This document shows positions 25,831 to 34,718 of a stretch of 64,000 nt of DNA, one piece after another (position 1 is the first letter of the stretch; each line of letters opens with the position of its first letter). Location of the stretch: positions 3,086,001 through 3,150,000 of the forward strand of contig NZ_CP041063.1 in assembly GCF_011082085.1 (NCBI RefSeq), read 5' to 3'. Both the position numbers and the translations under genes were made by a program. Under the pieces are notes generated by a model. That model ran no database searches and was not told the origin of the DNA. It saw nothing but the letters and a program-made list of their open reading frames with translations. Origin of the DNA: Bacillus sp. Cs-700 (GTDB taxonomy: Bacteria > Bacillota > Bacilli > Bacillales > Guptibacillaceae).

Positions 25831-25878
25831 CCCGATTGTGCTTACGAAACGAAAACAAAACAACGGGAGGGATAATAG

Positions 25879-26727
25879 ATGCTTCATCACATCAAAACTT
25901 ATCTGCTAATTACTTTGGGTGCGCTCGGTGTTGCTACCCACGTTCATTTCTTCCTATCTCCTAATAGTCTTGCAACAGGGGGAGTCAGTGGTTTGTCGAT
26001 TCTGATGAACCATCTTGTCCCAAACCTGTCAGTCGGAATGTTTATGATTATTTTGAACGCAGTTCTTTTGTTAGTTGGAATTCTTTTTCTCGGACCTAAA
26101 TTCGGTGTTAAAACGATTTATGCAAGCTTTGCGTTATCACTTGCTGTATGGGCATTTGAGCGCTTTATTCCAGTGACTGAGCCATTTAGTCAGGATATCT
26201 TAATTCAATTGATCATTGGACAGTGTATTGCTGCAGCTGGCATGGGACTTGTTTTTCATCAGAAAGCTTCTACTGGCGGTACGGATATCATTGCGATGAT
26301 TCTCAATAAATTCTTCTCAATGGAAGTTGGGAAAGCCGTTCTGGTCTCAGATATTTCAATTGCCCTATTCTCAGTCGTCTTATTTGGACCTGAAATCGGA
26401 ATGTATGCAATATTTGGTGTCATATTAAACGGCTTAGTGATTGATTATACGCTTCAAAGCTTTGAAGCAAAGAAAGAGATTGTGATCATTAGTAAAGAGA
26501 GTGAAGAAATTCGTTCCTTTATTGTTGAAGTAATTGGGAAAGGCGCTACAATTCACACAGCAAGAGGCGCGTTTACTTCAGATGAAAAAGAAGTGATTAC
26601 AACGATTCTTGGAAGAAAAGATCTTCTAAAACTGAAAAAGCACGTTGGTGCCGTTGATCAAAAAGCCTTTATAACAGTTCATAGTATGAAGGAAATTCTT
26701 GGTCAGGATTTTAAATCACTTGCTTAA
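25879..26727 (+). CDS. YitT-family membrane protein (DUF161/DUF2179)
   Basis: 282 residues; start ATG after ACGGGAGGGA. Five or six N-terminal membrane helices include F-F-L-S-P-N-S-L-A-T-G-G-V-S-G and H-Q-K-A-S-T-G-G-T-D-I-I-A; a soluble DUF2179 domain from about residue 215 has R-G-A-F-T-S-D-E-K-E-V-I-T-T. This is the YitT layout. B. subtilis has several paralogues, and their functions are not established. It is a single gene with a clear sigma-A promoter and terminator. Confidence 0.85.
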   Translation: MLHHIKTYLLITLGALGVATHVHFFLSPNSLATGGVSGLSILMNHLVPNLSVGMFMIILNAVLLLVGILFLGPKFGVKTIYASFALSLAVWAFERFIPVTEPFSQDILIQLIIGQCIAAAGMGLVFHQKASTGGTDIIAMILNKFFSMEVGKAVLVSDISIALFSVVLFGPEIGMYAIFGVILNGLVIDYTLQSFEAKKEIVIISKESEEIRSFIVEVIGKGATIHTARGAFTSDEKEVITTILGRKDLLKLKKHVGAVDQKAFITVHSMKEILGQDFKSLA

Positions 26728-26730
26728 TTG

Positions 26731-26769
26731 ATAAAAGCCTCGTTTCCTTTTGGAAACGAGGCTTTTATT
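26731..26769. terminator. Bidirectional terminator
   Basis: A 17-bp perfect stem (ATAAAAGCCTCGTTTCC and its complement) with a TTTT loop and T runs on each strand. It separates convergent genes. Confidence 0.9.
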
Positions 26770-27497
26770 TAGCGTTTATTTTTAATAGCATACACAATAG
26801 TGACGATGAAGATCAGTGCAGCAAGAAAGTAGGATGAATAGACGACTAGGGGAACGTCTCCATTTTGATTTTTTACGCCAATTCCAATAAACGCCCATAC
26901 AAATACGAGCGGATAAACCCAATCTTGCTCTTTCTTTAGGAAAGTAAGGGCCAATATTGTGGCGATAATTAATAGAAGGAAAGTCCATAACGAATCAGAT
27001 AAGCCGAAACCATCCCAGTCGATGTATGTTAGATAATAACTAATGTTTGCGATTGTCGCTACGCTAATCCATCCAAGATATACGGAAAAAGGGAGTAAGT
27101 CAAAGAAGGATGCATCTGCTGCTTTTGCTTTCGTGTATAGTCTGATGAGAGTTAAGAGTAAAAGAAGCATAACAATAACAGATAGTCCGAAGAATTCATA
27201 ATGCCATAGGAAAATCCATAGACTATTTAGGATGGAGCTTAATACAAATAGTCCGCTCGTTTCCTGATAGACTGGCAGATCGCGACGACTTTTAGGGAAT
27301 TGGCGAATAACCCATATCCCTAATAAAAGATAAATTAGTCCCCAAATACTAAACACATAACCAGCAGGTGTAAACAATACATTTAGTCTATTTGAAATTT
27401 CACCAGTCGTTTGTCCATTTAGTGGAAGTGCATTAGCTAGCCCGTTTACCGTTACGACGATCACGTATGCAATAAGGTTAAGAAGAAATTTACCCAT
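26769..27497 (-). CDS. TspO/MBR-type tryptophan-rich membrane protein
   Basis: 242 residues with AGGAGGTTCTTATGG before the start. About seven hydrophobic helices; F-T-P-A-G-Y-V-F-S-I-W-G-L-I-Y-L in the N-terminal third is the TspO-type F-x-P-P-x-W-x-F-x-x-V-W-x-x-L pattern in altered form, with many Trp and Tyr. It is longer than classical TspO (about 155 residues), like the extended tryptophan-rich sensory proteins of Bacilli. Ligand and role are unknown. Confidence 0.68.
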   Translation of the reverse strand: MGKFLLNLIAYVIVVTVNGLANALPLNGQTTGEISNRLNVLFTPAGYVFSIWGLIYLLLGIWVIRQFPKSRRDLPVYQETSGLFVLSSILNSLWIFLWHYEFFGLSVIVMLLLLLTLIRLYTKAKAADASFFDLLPFSVYLGWISVATIANISYYLTYIDWDGFGLSDSLWTFLLLIIATILALTFLKKEQDWVYPLVFVWAFIGIGVKNQNGDVPLVVYSSYFLAALIFIVTIVYAIKNKR

Positions 27498-27580
27498 AAG
27501 AACCTCCTCGTTATAGTCTATAGTACATACTATTCCTTCTCGACATTAAAGATAACCGCCTTTTTATGAGCAAGAGCACA

Positions 27581-27611
27581 TATAAAAACCTGCTCCAAGT
27601 AAGGAGCAGGT
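27581..27611 (-). terminator. Terminator of yfmJ
   Basis: On the minus strand ACCTGCTCC/GGAGCAGGT (9 bp) is followed by TTTTTAT, just after the yfmJ stop. Confidence 0.8.
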
Positions 27612-27619
27612 GAGTTTGT

Positions 27620-28651
27620 TTAGCGATTAGGAAGTGTAGCATATTCTGGATCTGCCACTTTAACAAGTTGTTTACCAAGATTTTTACCTTCAAAAAGGCC
27701 AAGGAATGCATTTGGAACGTTTTCGAATCCTTCTACGATCGTTTCTTCGTATTTTAATTTACCTTCTTGTAGCCATTTACCAAGTTGTTCAGCACCTTCA
27801 TTAAAACGATCAGAATAGTCGCCAACAACAAAGCCTTTCATGAGAGAACTTGTTTGAATTAGTTTACCTTGAACGCGTGGACCAAGATCTGCTTCCTTAT
27901 TATTGTAAGAAGAGATAGCGCCACATACAGGGATGCGAGCAAATTTGTTTAGTAAGCTAATAGCGGCATCGCCTATTTCGCCACCAACATTCTCGTAATA
28001 TACGTCAATGCCGTCCGGACAAGCGTCTTTTAATGCTTGATAGACGTCCTGTGTTTTGTAATTAATGCCTTCATCAAAGCCAAGCTCGTTTTTAATATAA
28101 TCGATTTTGTCATCAGAGCCAGCAATACCAACCACACGACAGCCTTTAATTTTAGCGATTTGACCAACTACAGAGCCTACTGCTCCAGCAGCGCCTGAGA
28201 CGACTACTGTTTCGCCCTCTTTAGGTTGACCGATGTCTAAAAGTCCGAAATAAGCCGTTTGACCTGGCATGCCGAGAATTCCAAGGTGCGTGGTAATTGG
28301 GGCAACACTTGGGTCGATTTTGCGAAGGTGTTTTTCGTTCGCTACTGAATATTCTTCCCAGTTTAAGTGCCCGATAACGACGTCACCTTGATTAAAGTGT
28401 GATGATTTAGATTCTGCTACTTCAGCTACAACACCACCATTTAATGGTTCATTTACTTGAAATGGTGCTACGTATGATTTTGCATCTCTCATACGACCTC
28501 TCATGTAAGGGTCTACTGTAAGGTATAGTGCACGAAGAAGAACTTCTCTATCTTTCGGGGATGGAATGTCCGCTTCAACAATATTGAAGTGTTCCATTGC
28601 AGGCATACCTTCTGGTCTTTTTGCTAGATGAATTTGTCTTTGTTTACTCAT
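27620..28651 (-). CDS. yfmJ: NADP-dependent oxidoreductase, MDR family (YfmJ)
   Basis: 343 residues. The sequence closely follows what I recall of B. subtilis YfmJ, including V-D-P-Y-M-R-G-R-M, L-G-I-L-G-M-P-G-Q-T-A-Y-F-G-L and the Rossmann motif V-V-S-G-A-A-G-A-V-G-S-V-V-G-Q. These zinc-free medium-chain enzymes (leukotriene B4 dehydrogenase/curcumin reductase type) reduce alkenal double bonds with NADPH. Start ATG 28651 after GGAGGG. Monocistronic. Confidence 0.9.
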   Translation of the reverse strand: MSKQRQIHLAKRPEGMPAMEHFNIVEADIPSPKDREVLLRALYLTVDPYMRGRMRDAKSYVAPFQVNEPLNGGVVAEVAESKSSHFNQGDVVIGHLNWEEYSVANEKHLRKIDPSVAPITTHLGILGMPGQTAYFGLLDIGQPKEGETVVVSGAAGAVGSVVGQIAKIKGCRVVGIAGSDDKIDYIKNELGFDEGINYKTQDVYQALKDACPDGIDVYYENVGGEIGDAAISLLNKFARIPVCGAISSYNNKEADLGPRVQGKLIQTSSLMKGFVVGDYSDRFNEGAEQLGKWLQEGKLKYEETIVEGFENVPNAFLGLFEGKNLGKQLVKVADPEYATLPNR

Positions 28652-28893
28652 TCATAATCCCTCCATTATATGATTGATGCTTCATTCATTTCCTATCTAA
28701 GCTATTCCACTTAAACGGTACCATAAAACATTACAGTTCATCAAAACATTCGCATTCTAAATATGGAAAGTATTATTTGTTAGGTTAACCAGGATAGAGG
28801 GGGGATATTTAGATGAGAGCACATTCAAATAGTTCTTTTTTTGAAAAGAATCGTTGCAATTGGTTATGATACATGTGAGAGGAGGAGAGGCAA

Positions 28894-29616
28894 TTGAGCG
28901 AAAAATTAAGCGGATGGATCATGAAGCAAACTTGGGAGGACCTCTTATTCTTGCACTGGTCCGTTGATCCCTACTGGCTTCAATCAATGCTCCCACCTCA
29001 ATTAGAAGTTGATACGTTTGATGGCAAAGCATGGATTGGGATCGTTCCATTTGAAATGACGCATATTCGGTTTAGAGGATTGCCTTCTGTTCCATTTGCT
29101 TCAAGACTACTTGAATTAAATGTACGAACGTATGTGAAATATGGTGAAAGGCGTGGAGTATATTTCTTTAGCCTTGATGCTAGTCATAAAGCAGGTGTCG
29201 CGATTGCTAGAAATATTTTTTATCTTCCATACTTTCACGCAAATATGGGTAAAAAAAGCGATGGAAACCAAATTAGTTTCTGGTCCTCACGAACCCATAA
29301 AGATGCTAAACAAGCCGATTATCACGTTATTTACGAACCAGTAGGTGATAGCTTCGAGACAACAGAAGGAAATCTTGATTACTGGCTGACAGAAAGAGAT
29401 CGGCTTTTTGTCGTACGTGAAAACAACGTTTATCAGGGTGAAATTAGGCATGATAAGTGGCCGCTCCAAAAAGTAGACGTGGCTGTTCTCCGAGATACAC
29501 TCTCTCAGTCGTATTACTATCATGATTCTTACATCACTCATTTTTCTAAATCTGTGACGACCTATTTGTGGCCATTTGAAAAGATAACAAAAACAACAAG
29601 CCCCTCTTCGAAGTGA
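28894..29616 (+). CDS. DUF2071 (YqjF-family) protein
   Basis: 240 residues from TTG 28894, with GAGGAGGAGAGG upstream. The opening W-x-x-L-L-F-L-H-W-S-V, P-L-x-L-E-V-D-T-F-D-G-K-A-W-I-G-I-V-P-F and the end S-Y-Y-Y-H-D match the YqjF/DUF2071 family, which shares the acetoacetate-decarboxylase-like fold but lacks an assigned activity. It is cytosolic, a single gene, convergent with rarD. Confidence 0.8.
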   Translation: MSEKLSGWIMKQTWEDLLFLHWSVDPYWLQSMLPPQLEVDTFDGKAWIGIVPFEMTHIRFRGLPSVPFASRLLELNVRTYVKYGERRGVYFFSLDASHKAGVAIARNIFYLPYFHANMGKKSDGNQISFWSSRTHKDAKQADYHVIYEPVGDSFETTEGNLDYWLTERDRLFVVRENNVYQGEIRHDKWPLQKVDVAVLRDTLSQSYYYHDSYITHFSKSVTTYLWPFEKITKTTSPSSK

Positions 29617-29633
29617 AGGGGGCTTGTTGTCTT
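29593..29633. terminator. Bidirectional terminator
   Basis: ACAACAAGCCCC pairs with GGGGCTTGTTGT (12 bp), with an inner CTTC/GAAG. It lies between the convergent DUF2071 and rarD genes. Confidence 0.85.
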
Positions 29634-29634
29634 A

Positions 29635-30576
29635 CTAAGATTCTAGTGAATGTTTTCTTTGAAAGAAGGGTGGTTCAATTCTACGGAATAGTTTTGTACG
29701 GGCAAAACTGAAAAGTATGAGCGCTGCCCAGATTAACGTAAAGCTGACGACGTGTACAGAAGTGAATGATTCATCATAAAGAAATACACCTTGTACAAGC
29801 ATTAGCGTGGGAGCGATGTATTGTAAAAAGCCAATCATGGAAAGAGAGATGCGATTAGCACCACTTGCAAATAGAAGGAGTGGGACAGCTGTTACGATTC
29901 CTGCACCTAGCAATAGACTGAAAATAACTGAATCCTGAATATATAAAGCATCCGCAACGCTAGAGCGCACTGTCATTAAATAGATTAATGCAAACGGCGT
30001 GATGAGTAAAGTTTCAATGGTAAGTCCCGTTAGAGCACCAAGTCTTGCTTTCTTTTTCAATAAGCCATATAAACCAAAGCTCATCGCGAGAATAAGAGAA
30101 ACCCACGGTATTTCCCCAAAACGAAAAACGAGATTTAATACACCAATTGTCGCAAGAAAGAAAGAAATAAGTTGCCAGAATGAAAGTCTTTCTTTTAAGA
30201 ATAGAATTCCAAGAAGAACGCTAATCAATGGGTTGATGTAATATCCAAGACTTGTTTGAATCACGTGATCGTGATTAACCGCCCAAATGAACGCAAACCA
30301 ATTAATTGTAATAAATAAAGAAGCAAAGGCAATAGCCATTAGCTTTTTAGGCTGGCGAAAGATGGCGTACAGTTCACCTTTAAAAGAAGAGATTTTCCTC
30401 AGCACAGCTAGAATGATTAACATAAAAACAAATGACCAGATGATACGGTGAGCGAGTACTTCTTCAGATGGCACGCTCCCGACTAGCTTCCAATATAGCG
30501 GAAGAACCCCCCATAAGAAGTAGGCGCCTGCACCGGAAAGTATACCGATTGTTTGTTCATTATCTAAGTTCTTCAT
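29635..30576 (-). CDS. rarD: RarD-type EamA transporter
   Basis: 313 residues with ten predicted membrane helices in two EamA halves. The opening G-A-Y-F-L-W-G-V-L-P-L-Y-W-K and A-H-R-I-I-W-S, N-W-F-A-F-I-W-A-V-N and L-G-Y-Y-I-N-P-L are diagnostic of RarD. The substrate is not known. Start codon ATG 30576; monocistronic. Confidence 0.88.
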   Translation of the reverse strand: MKNLDNEQTIGILSGAGAYFLWGVLPLYWKLVGSVPSEEVLAHRIIWSFVFMLIILAVLRKISSFKGELYAIFRQPKKLMAIAFASLFITINWFAFIWAVNHDHVIQTSLGYYINPLISVLLGILFLKERLSFWQLISFFLATIGVLNLVFRFGEIPWVSLILAMSFGLYGLLKKKARLGALTGLTIETLLITPFALIYLMTVRSSVADALYIQDSVIFSLLLGAGIVTAVPLLLFASGANRISLSMIGFLQYIAPTLMLVQGVFLYDESFTSVHVVSFTLIWAALILFSFARTKLFRRIEPPFFQRKHSLES

Positions 30577-30697
30577 ATACGAATCCTCGTTTCAATAGTG
30601 TCACTCTTACCAGTTTAGCTTCCTTTCCAAATCATTACAATGAAAAAGAGTTCGGATAGTAACATACATTGTGTAAGAGAGGGAAGGGGGAAAGGTA

Positions 30698-31396
30698 ATG
30701 AGGATTGAACGAATTTTATTAGATCAACAAATTGGAGACGTAACAGGTAATGGGATTCCAGATCTTGTTCGTCTTACTGGTACGAAACCTTATGGACCCG
30801 ACACGCCGTTTGTCGATGAAGTGTTGTTAACGATTCAGAATGACGGTTCGGGAGGAGAGGTTTCTTTCTCACTACCCGGAAGTAGTGGTTATCGTCCTAC
30901 TCTTTATTTGGGAGATTTTACAGGGAATAAGGTAAAGGAAATATTAGTTCGCACGGATTCAGGAGGAAGTGGAGGCATCACGTATGACTTTCTATATTCT
31001 TATCTCAATCAATCTTTAAGATTACTTTTTGATCAACAAAGCTTTTATGAGTCTTTTACTTATGAGGTGAATTATCTTGATTACTATCAAGCGAAGGTCG
31101 AAAATAAAACGTTAAATCAGAGTTACGTTGTGAGTTTGCTTTATAAAGGAAAGGAATATCTTTCGGAAATATATAAGGAGAATGGCCAATTAAAAGCACC
31201 AATAGCAGGTGACGTGCTGCCTCCAGGAGGCGTATATCCAATCGACTTGCAACGTGATGGAGTGGATGAATTATTGGTTTATCAGAGGGTTATCGGCAGA
31301 TACAATGCGGATGGACTAGGCTTTCTTTCAACACCGCTTCAGTGGAAAGAAAACCAATTCGTTCCGATGTATCAAACGTTATGTATCTTTGGATAG
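30698..31396 (+). CDS. Hypothetical VCBS/FG-GAP-like protein
   Basis: 232 residues from ATG 30698 with GGGAAGGGGGAAAGG upstream and no signal peptide. It has short Asp/Gly-rich loops typical of FG-GAP or VCBS beta-propeller-like repeats: G-D-V-T-G-N-G-I-P-D-L-V, L-G-D-F-T-G-N-K-V-K-E-I-L-V and D-L-Q-R-D-G-V-D-E-L-L-V. Such proteins are common in Bacilli with no assigned role. The loops may bind calcium. Function unknown. Confidence 0.65.
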   Translation: MRIERILLDQQIGDVTGNGIPDLVRLTGTKPYGPDTPFVDEVLLTIQNDGSGGEVSFSLPGSSGYRPTLYLGDFTGNKVKEILVRTDSGGSGGITYDFLYSYLNQSLRLLFDQQSFYESFTYEVNYLDYYQAKVENKTLNQSYVVSLLYKGKEYLSEIYKENGQLKAPIAGDVLPPGGVYPIDLQRDGVDELLVYQRVIGRYNADGLGFLSTPLQWKENQFVPMYQTLCIFG

Positions 31397-31405
31397 ATGG
31401 TATGT

Positions 31406-31430
31406 AAAAAAAGGGGGGCTCCCCCTTTAA
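31406..31430. terminator. Terminator between convergent genes
   Basis: AAAGGGGG and CCCCCTTT surround GCT. On the minus strand it is followed by a long T run, so it mainly serves the small DUF2639 gene. Confidence 0.75.
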
Positions 31431-31442
31431 AGGAACTTCAAT

Positions 31443-31568
31443 TTATTGCTTTTCAAGAAGAGCTGCAAGTACGTGTTTCTTAAATTTCTCTGTCTTGCGT
31501 CCTTCAATGTAACGTACATCATGTTTTTTAAGCTGTTCAACGTACCAGCCTTTGCTTGCGTAATGCAT
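31443..31568 (-). CDS. YflJ-like DUF2639 small protein
   Basis: 41 residues, M-H-Y-A-S-K-G-W-Y-V-E-Q-L-K-K then a basic helical end. The start M-H-Y-x-S-K-G-W-Y-V is typical of the DUF2639 family (B. subtilis YflJ). AAAGGATGG lies before ATG 31568 and a strong minus-strand terminator follows. Role unknown. Confidence 0.72.
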   Translation of the reverse strand: MHYASKGWYVEQLKKHDVRYIEGRKTEKFKKHVLAALLEKQ

Positions 31569-31751
31569 CGAACCATCCTTTCTCTAATGAAAATTCTATA
31601 AGGATTATTCTATAAACCTTAACCGTCAACCATGTTATCATCCATTGGATTTATTGAAAAGGGGAAAACAGTAATTCTTTTAGTGGAAATTATTCTTCTT
31701 ATTTTATGACAAAATAAAAAGTAAAATGGACCATAAAAATAAAGGGGAAAT

Positions 31752-31865
31752 ATGGATGGATTTTGGCTAGCTTATGAGCGACGTGCAATTTTTGTCTCCG
31801 AGTATCGGCATAAAGTAAATACCAAACTTTCTTATTCGTACTATCACCCCCTTCATTCACTATGA
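31752..31865 (+). CDS. Possible small ORF, 37 residues
   Basis: ATG 31752 is preceded by AAAGGGGAAAT. The product (M-D-G-F-W-L-A-Y-E-R-R...) is Tyr- and Arg-rich with no motif I recognise. It lies alone in a 379-bp stretch before the exporter genes. It could be chance; otherwise this stretch holds only AT-rich sequence and no clear promoter. Confidence 0.3.
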   Translation: MDGFWLAYERRAIFVSEYRHKVNTKLSYSYYHPLHSL

Positions 31866-31980
31866 GGTTTTTTTGCATGCTCGCTTAAAGGAGAAGGTAG
31901 TTCTGAAGCGAATGTATGTATAACAGCGTGAAGAAGGGAAGGGCGACGTGAAACGTACCGACAAAAGAGGGGGAGCGGGC

Positions 31981-32925
31981 ATGGATGGTTCTATTTCAGT
32001 TCAAGATCTAGTAAAAACGTATAAAGGTGATGTGAAGGCGGTACAGGGCGTCAGTTTTGAAGTGGCTGAAGGAGAGTTTTTTGCTTTTCTTGGTCCGAAT
32101 GGTGCGGGGAAATCCACAACCGTTCAGATCTTAACTACACTCGTTAAACCTACCACAGGATCCATTCGGATTGGCGGAGTAGATGTTGGAGAAGAACCAG
32201 AGCGCGTGCGCTGGAATATAGGAGTAGCCTTGCAAGAAACGGGAATCGACCCGGTATTAACGGGAAGAGAATTAATTGAAATGCAGGCGCGGTTATTTGG
32301 CTTCACTAAAAAAGAAGCGAAAATAAGAGCTGTCGAGTTACTTGCTCTAGTTGACTTAAATGATGCCGCTGATCGTCCATGTGGAAAATATTCTGGAGGT
32401 ATGAGGAGGAGGCTAGATCTCGCTCTAACTTTAGTTCATAAGCCTAAAATTCTTTTTCTAGATGAACCGACAACAGGACTAGATCCTTCTAACCGAAAAG
32501 CTATTTGGAAAGAAATTAAGAGGTTAAATAAAGAAGAAGGCACGACAATCTTCCTCACAACGCAATATCTTGAAGAGGCTGATCAATTGGCAGATCGCAT
32601 TAGTATTATTAATCAAGGAAAAATCGTAGCTTCTGGAAGTGCCGAAGAGTTGAAAAGAACACTTGGCTTTGATGCCATTCAACTTTTATTTGAACGGGAT
32701 GAAGAAGCAGAGCGAGCAGGTCAAATTCTTGTAGATCTTGGAGAGAATATTGAACGCTCAAAAAATGAGGTAACGCTTTATACAGAGAACGGCACCAAAC
32801 TCCTCTCTGATCTCGTCCGAAAACTTGATGAACATAACCTTTCGCCCAAAACATTAAATGTAAAACCTCCAACTTTGGATGATGTCTTTATTAATGTCAC
32901 GAATGAACAAAAGGAAAGGGCGTGA
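31981..32925 (+). CDS. DrrA-type ABC transporter ATP-binding protein
   Basis: 314 residues from ATG 31981, with GGGGGAGCGGGC before it; an in-frame GTG at 31948 also has a ribosome site and would add 11 residues. Walker A G-P-N-G-A-G-K-S-T-T, signature Y-S-G-G-M-R-R-R, Walker B I-L-F-L-D-E-P-T-T-G-L-D. The C-terminal P-P-T-L-D-D-V-F is typical of the daunorubicin-exporter (DrrA) group. It is followed 4 bp later by its permease; together they form an export pump of unknown substrate. Confidence 0.85.
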   Translation: MDGSISVQDLVKTYKGDVKAVQGVSFEVAEGEFFAFLGPNGAGKSTTVQILTTLVKPTTGSIRIGGVDVGEEPERVRWNIGVALQETGIDPVLTGRELIEMQARLFGFTKKEAKIRAVELLALVDLNDAADRPCGKYSGGMRRRLDLALTLVHKPKILFLDEPTTGLDPSNRKAIWKEIKRLNKEEGTTIFLTTQYLEEADQLADRISIINQGKIVASGSAEELKRTLGFDAIQLLFERDEEAERAGQILVDLGENIERSKNEVTLYTENGTKLLSDLVRKLDEHNLSPKTLNVKPPTLDDVFINVTNEQKERA

Positions 32926-32929
32926 GGGC

Positions 32930-33721
32930 ATGAGTGAACAAAAAAAGGGTTCTTTTCTAGTTGATACACTTGTATTTACAAAAAGAAGTATTATTACGAT
33001 CGTTCGAAATCCATTAATATTTATTCCTAACCTCATTATTAGTCTTTTCTTCCTGTTTGTGTATGAAGGAGGTTTAAGCGGGATCTCAGAGCTCCCGGCA
33101 TTCGAAGGAGCCAATTACCTGGCGTTTATTTTACCAGTATCAATCGTTTCAGCAGCGATTGGAGGAGCGGGTGGTGCGGGGCAAGCTCTCGTGAAGGATT
33201 TAGAAAATGGGTATTTTTCACGTCTTCTTCTTACACCTTCTTCGAGGCTTGCAATTGTTCTTGGACCGATTATTGCAGGGATGCTACAGCTGCTTATTCA
33301 AACGATTTTAATTCTAGTTGTCGCTTATTTTCTAGGTCTTGAAGTAGCAGCTGGATTCGGAGGAGTCATTGTGGTTTTGTTATTAACGCTTGGATGGGGG
33401 CTTGCGTTTGCGGGGTATTCAGTTGGTGTGGCACTAAGAACAAAAAATGCCCAATCCGCACAGGCTGGTACTTTCGTCTTTTTCCCACTAATATTTCTAA
33501 GTACGACTTTCGTACCTTATGAACTAATCGAAGCAGGTTGGTTAAAAGTAGCCGCAACGATCAATCCAACGACATATTTATTTGAAGCAATGCGGTCGGT
33601 ATTTATTGACGGATGGGAAGCCTGGCCACTTGTTAGGGGATTCTTAGTGATTGCACTCTTATGTGCCATTACGATTAGCTTCTCAGCAATAAGTGCCTCA
33701 AAAGCGGTTAGTGCTGACTAA
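32930..33721 (+). CDS. ABC-2 type permease (DrrB-like)
   Basis: 263 residues from ATG 32930, preceded by GAGGGC; the longer in-frame ORF lies inside the ATPase gene. Six hydrophobic segments, with the ABC-2 pattern F-F-P-L-I-F-L-S-T-T-F-V-P and N-P-T-T-Y-L-F-E-A-M-R. It is the membrane partner of the upstream ATPase. The substrate (drug or lipid-like compound) is unknown. Confidence 0.85.
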   Translation: MSEQKKGSFLVDTLVFTKRSIITIVRNPLIFIPNLIISLFFLFVYEGGLSGISELPAFEGANYLAFILPVSIVSAAIGGAGGAGQALVKDLENGYFSRLLLTPSSRLAIVLGPIIAGMLQLLIQTILILVVAYFLGLEVAAGFGGVIVVLLLTLGWGLAFAGYSVGVALRTKNAQSAQAGTFVFFPLIFLSTTFVPYELIEAGWLKVAATINPTTYLFEAMRSVFIDGWEAWPLVRGFLVIALLCAITISFSAISASKAVSAD

Positions 33722-33752
33722 GAGCGCGCAAGCTACTGCGCTCTTCTTTTTT
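33720..33752 (+). terminator. Terminator of exporter operon
   Basis: AAGAGCGC pairs with GCGCTCTT around a 10-nt loop and is followed by CTTTTTTG. Confidence 0.8.
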
Positions 33753-33756
33753 GTAG

Positions 33757-34536
33757 TCAATATTTATCTGTGTAATTGGGTTTTGTTGCATGGATGAGAA
33801 ACCGATGAGATGGCAAATCGATAAAACCATTTTTCTCGATTTGCCCATGAAGACGATAAAGGGCGGATTGATAACGGGTCGTTGAAAAGTCAGGAATTTG
33901 CCATGGGATCGCTTTTAAATAATAAATAATCGCTCCAATGTCATAAAATCTTGTTGAAGGAAAAGCTTCATTTGCTTCAAGAATATGAAAGCCGGCAGCT
34001 TCAAGTTCTAGAACGGCATAATCTAAATTCCAATGGTCATATTCAGTTTTTAAAGGAGCTCCTAGAACACGATTCAGTTCCTTCATATCCTCGCCTCCCA
34101 CTTGTTGCGTGATGAAAGATCCAGTTGTTTTCAGAATGCGGTGGACCTCTGTTGGTGAGTAAGAATCATGTTTATTCATCACCAATTGGAATTCTTCATT
34201 TGAAAACGGAAGGTGATGATCATCTTCAAATCCTTTAACAATGACGCCCTGAGGTTCGAGACGAGCTTTTGCGATAGGAAGGTTAGGTGGATAGCCTTCT
34301 GTAGCTGATAGCTTGTTTGGAAATGGTTTTAGCGCATTAAGAAATTCTCCGCCACCTGTTCCCATATCCAAAACACTCTCACTTGTTCGAAATGGTTTGA
34401 TCACTGAAGATGTGTAAGACCATGGAAGCGGGGCGGCACTTACTCGTTCCGTGTCTGTAATATAAGAGAAGTCCCATCCTGAAAAAGGTTGATCTACCTC
34501 AGTTAGGTAGAATTCGAATACGGAGTTTTTCATCAT
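33757..34536 (-). CDS. SAM-dependent methyltransferase
   Basis: 259 residues from ATG 34536, with AGGAGAGG upstream. Class I Rossmann methyltransferase with motif I V-L-D-M-G-T-G-G-G-E-F and an acidic L-S-A-T-E-G strand end. A later segment F-E-D-D-H-H-L-P-F-S-N-E-E-F-Q-L-V resembles the RlmA/YodH-type methyltransferases. The substrate is not evident. Single gene. Confidence 0.72.
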   Translation of the reverse strand: MMKNSVFEFYLTEVDQPFSGWDFSYITDTERVSAAPLPWSYTSSVIKPFRTSESVLDMGTGGGEFLNALKPFPNKLSATEGYPPNLPIAKARLEPQGVIVKGFEDDHHLPFSNEEFQLVMNKHDSYSPTEVHRILKTTGSFITQQVGGEDMKELNRVLGAPLKTEYDHWNLDYAVLELEAAGFHILEANEAFPSTRFYDIGAIIYYLKAIPWQIPDFSTTRYQSALYRLHGQIEKNGFIDLPSHRFLIHATKPNYTDKY

Positions 34537-34718
34537 TAAAATTCCTCTCCTGTTAGTAATTACCATTATAACAGGGAGGTATAAATGTTGAGGGATGAAT
34601 ATGTCTTTTAAGATTTAAAAGTGGTAGAAATAGGGTAAAACAAGATATGCGAGCATCCAAGTGTTTCGATCAAGCAAATCAATTGAATTTGTAATGTAGA
34701 TAAAAGGACGTGGAAATA

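Noticed and set aside
30698-31396. Secreted FG-GAP adhesin
   Set aside because: The repeats are only loosely FG-GAP-like and no signal peptide is present, so it is listed as hypothetical.
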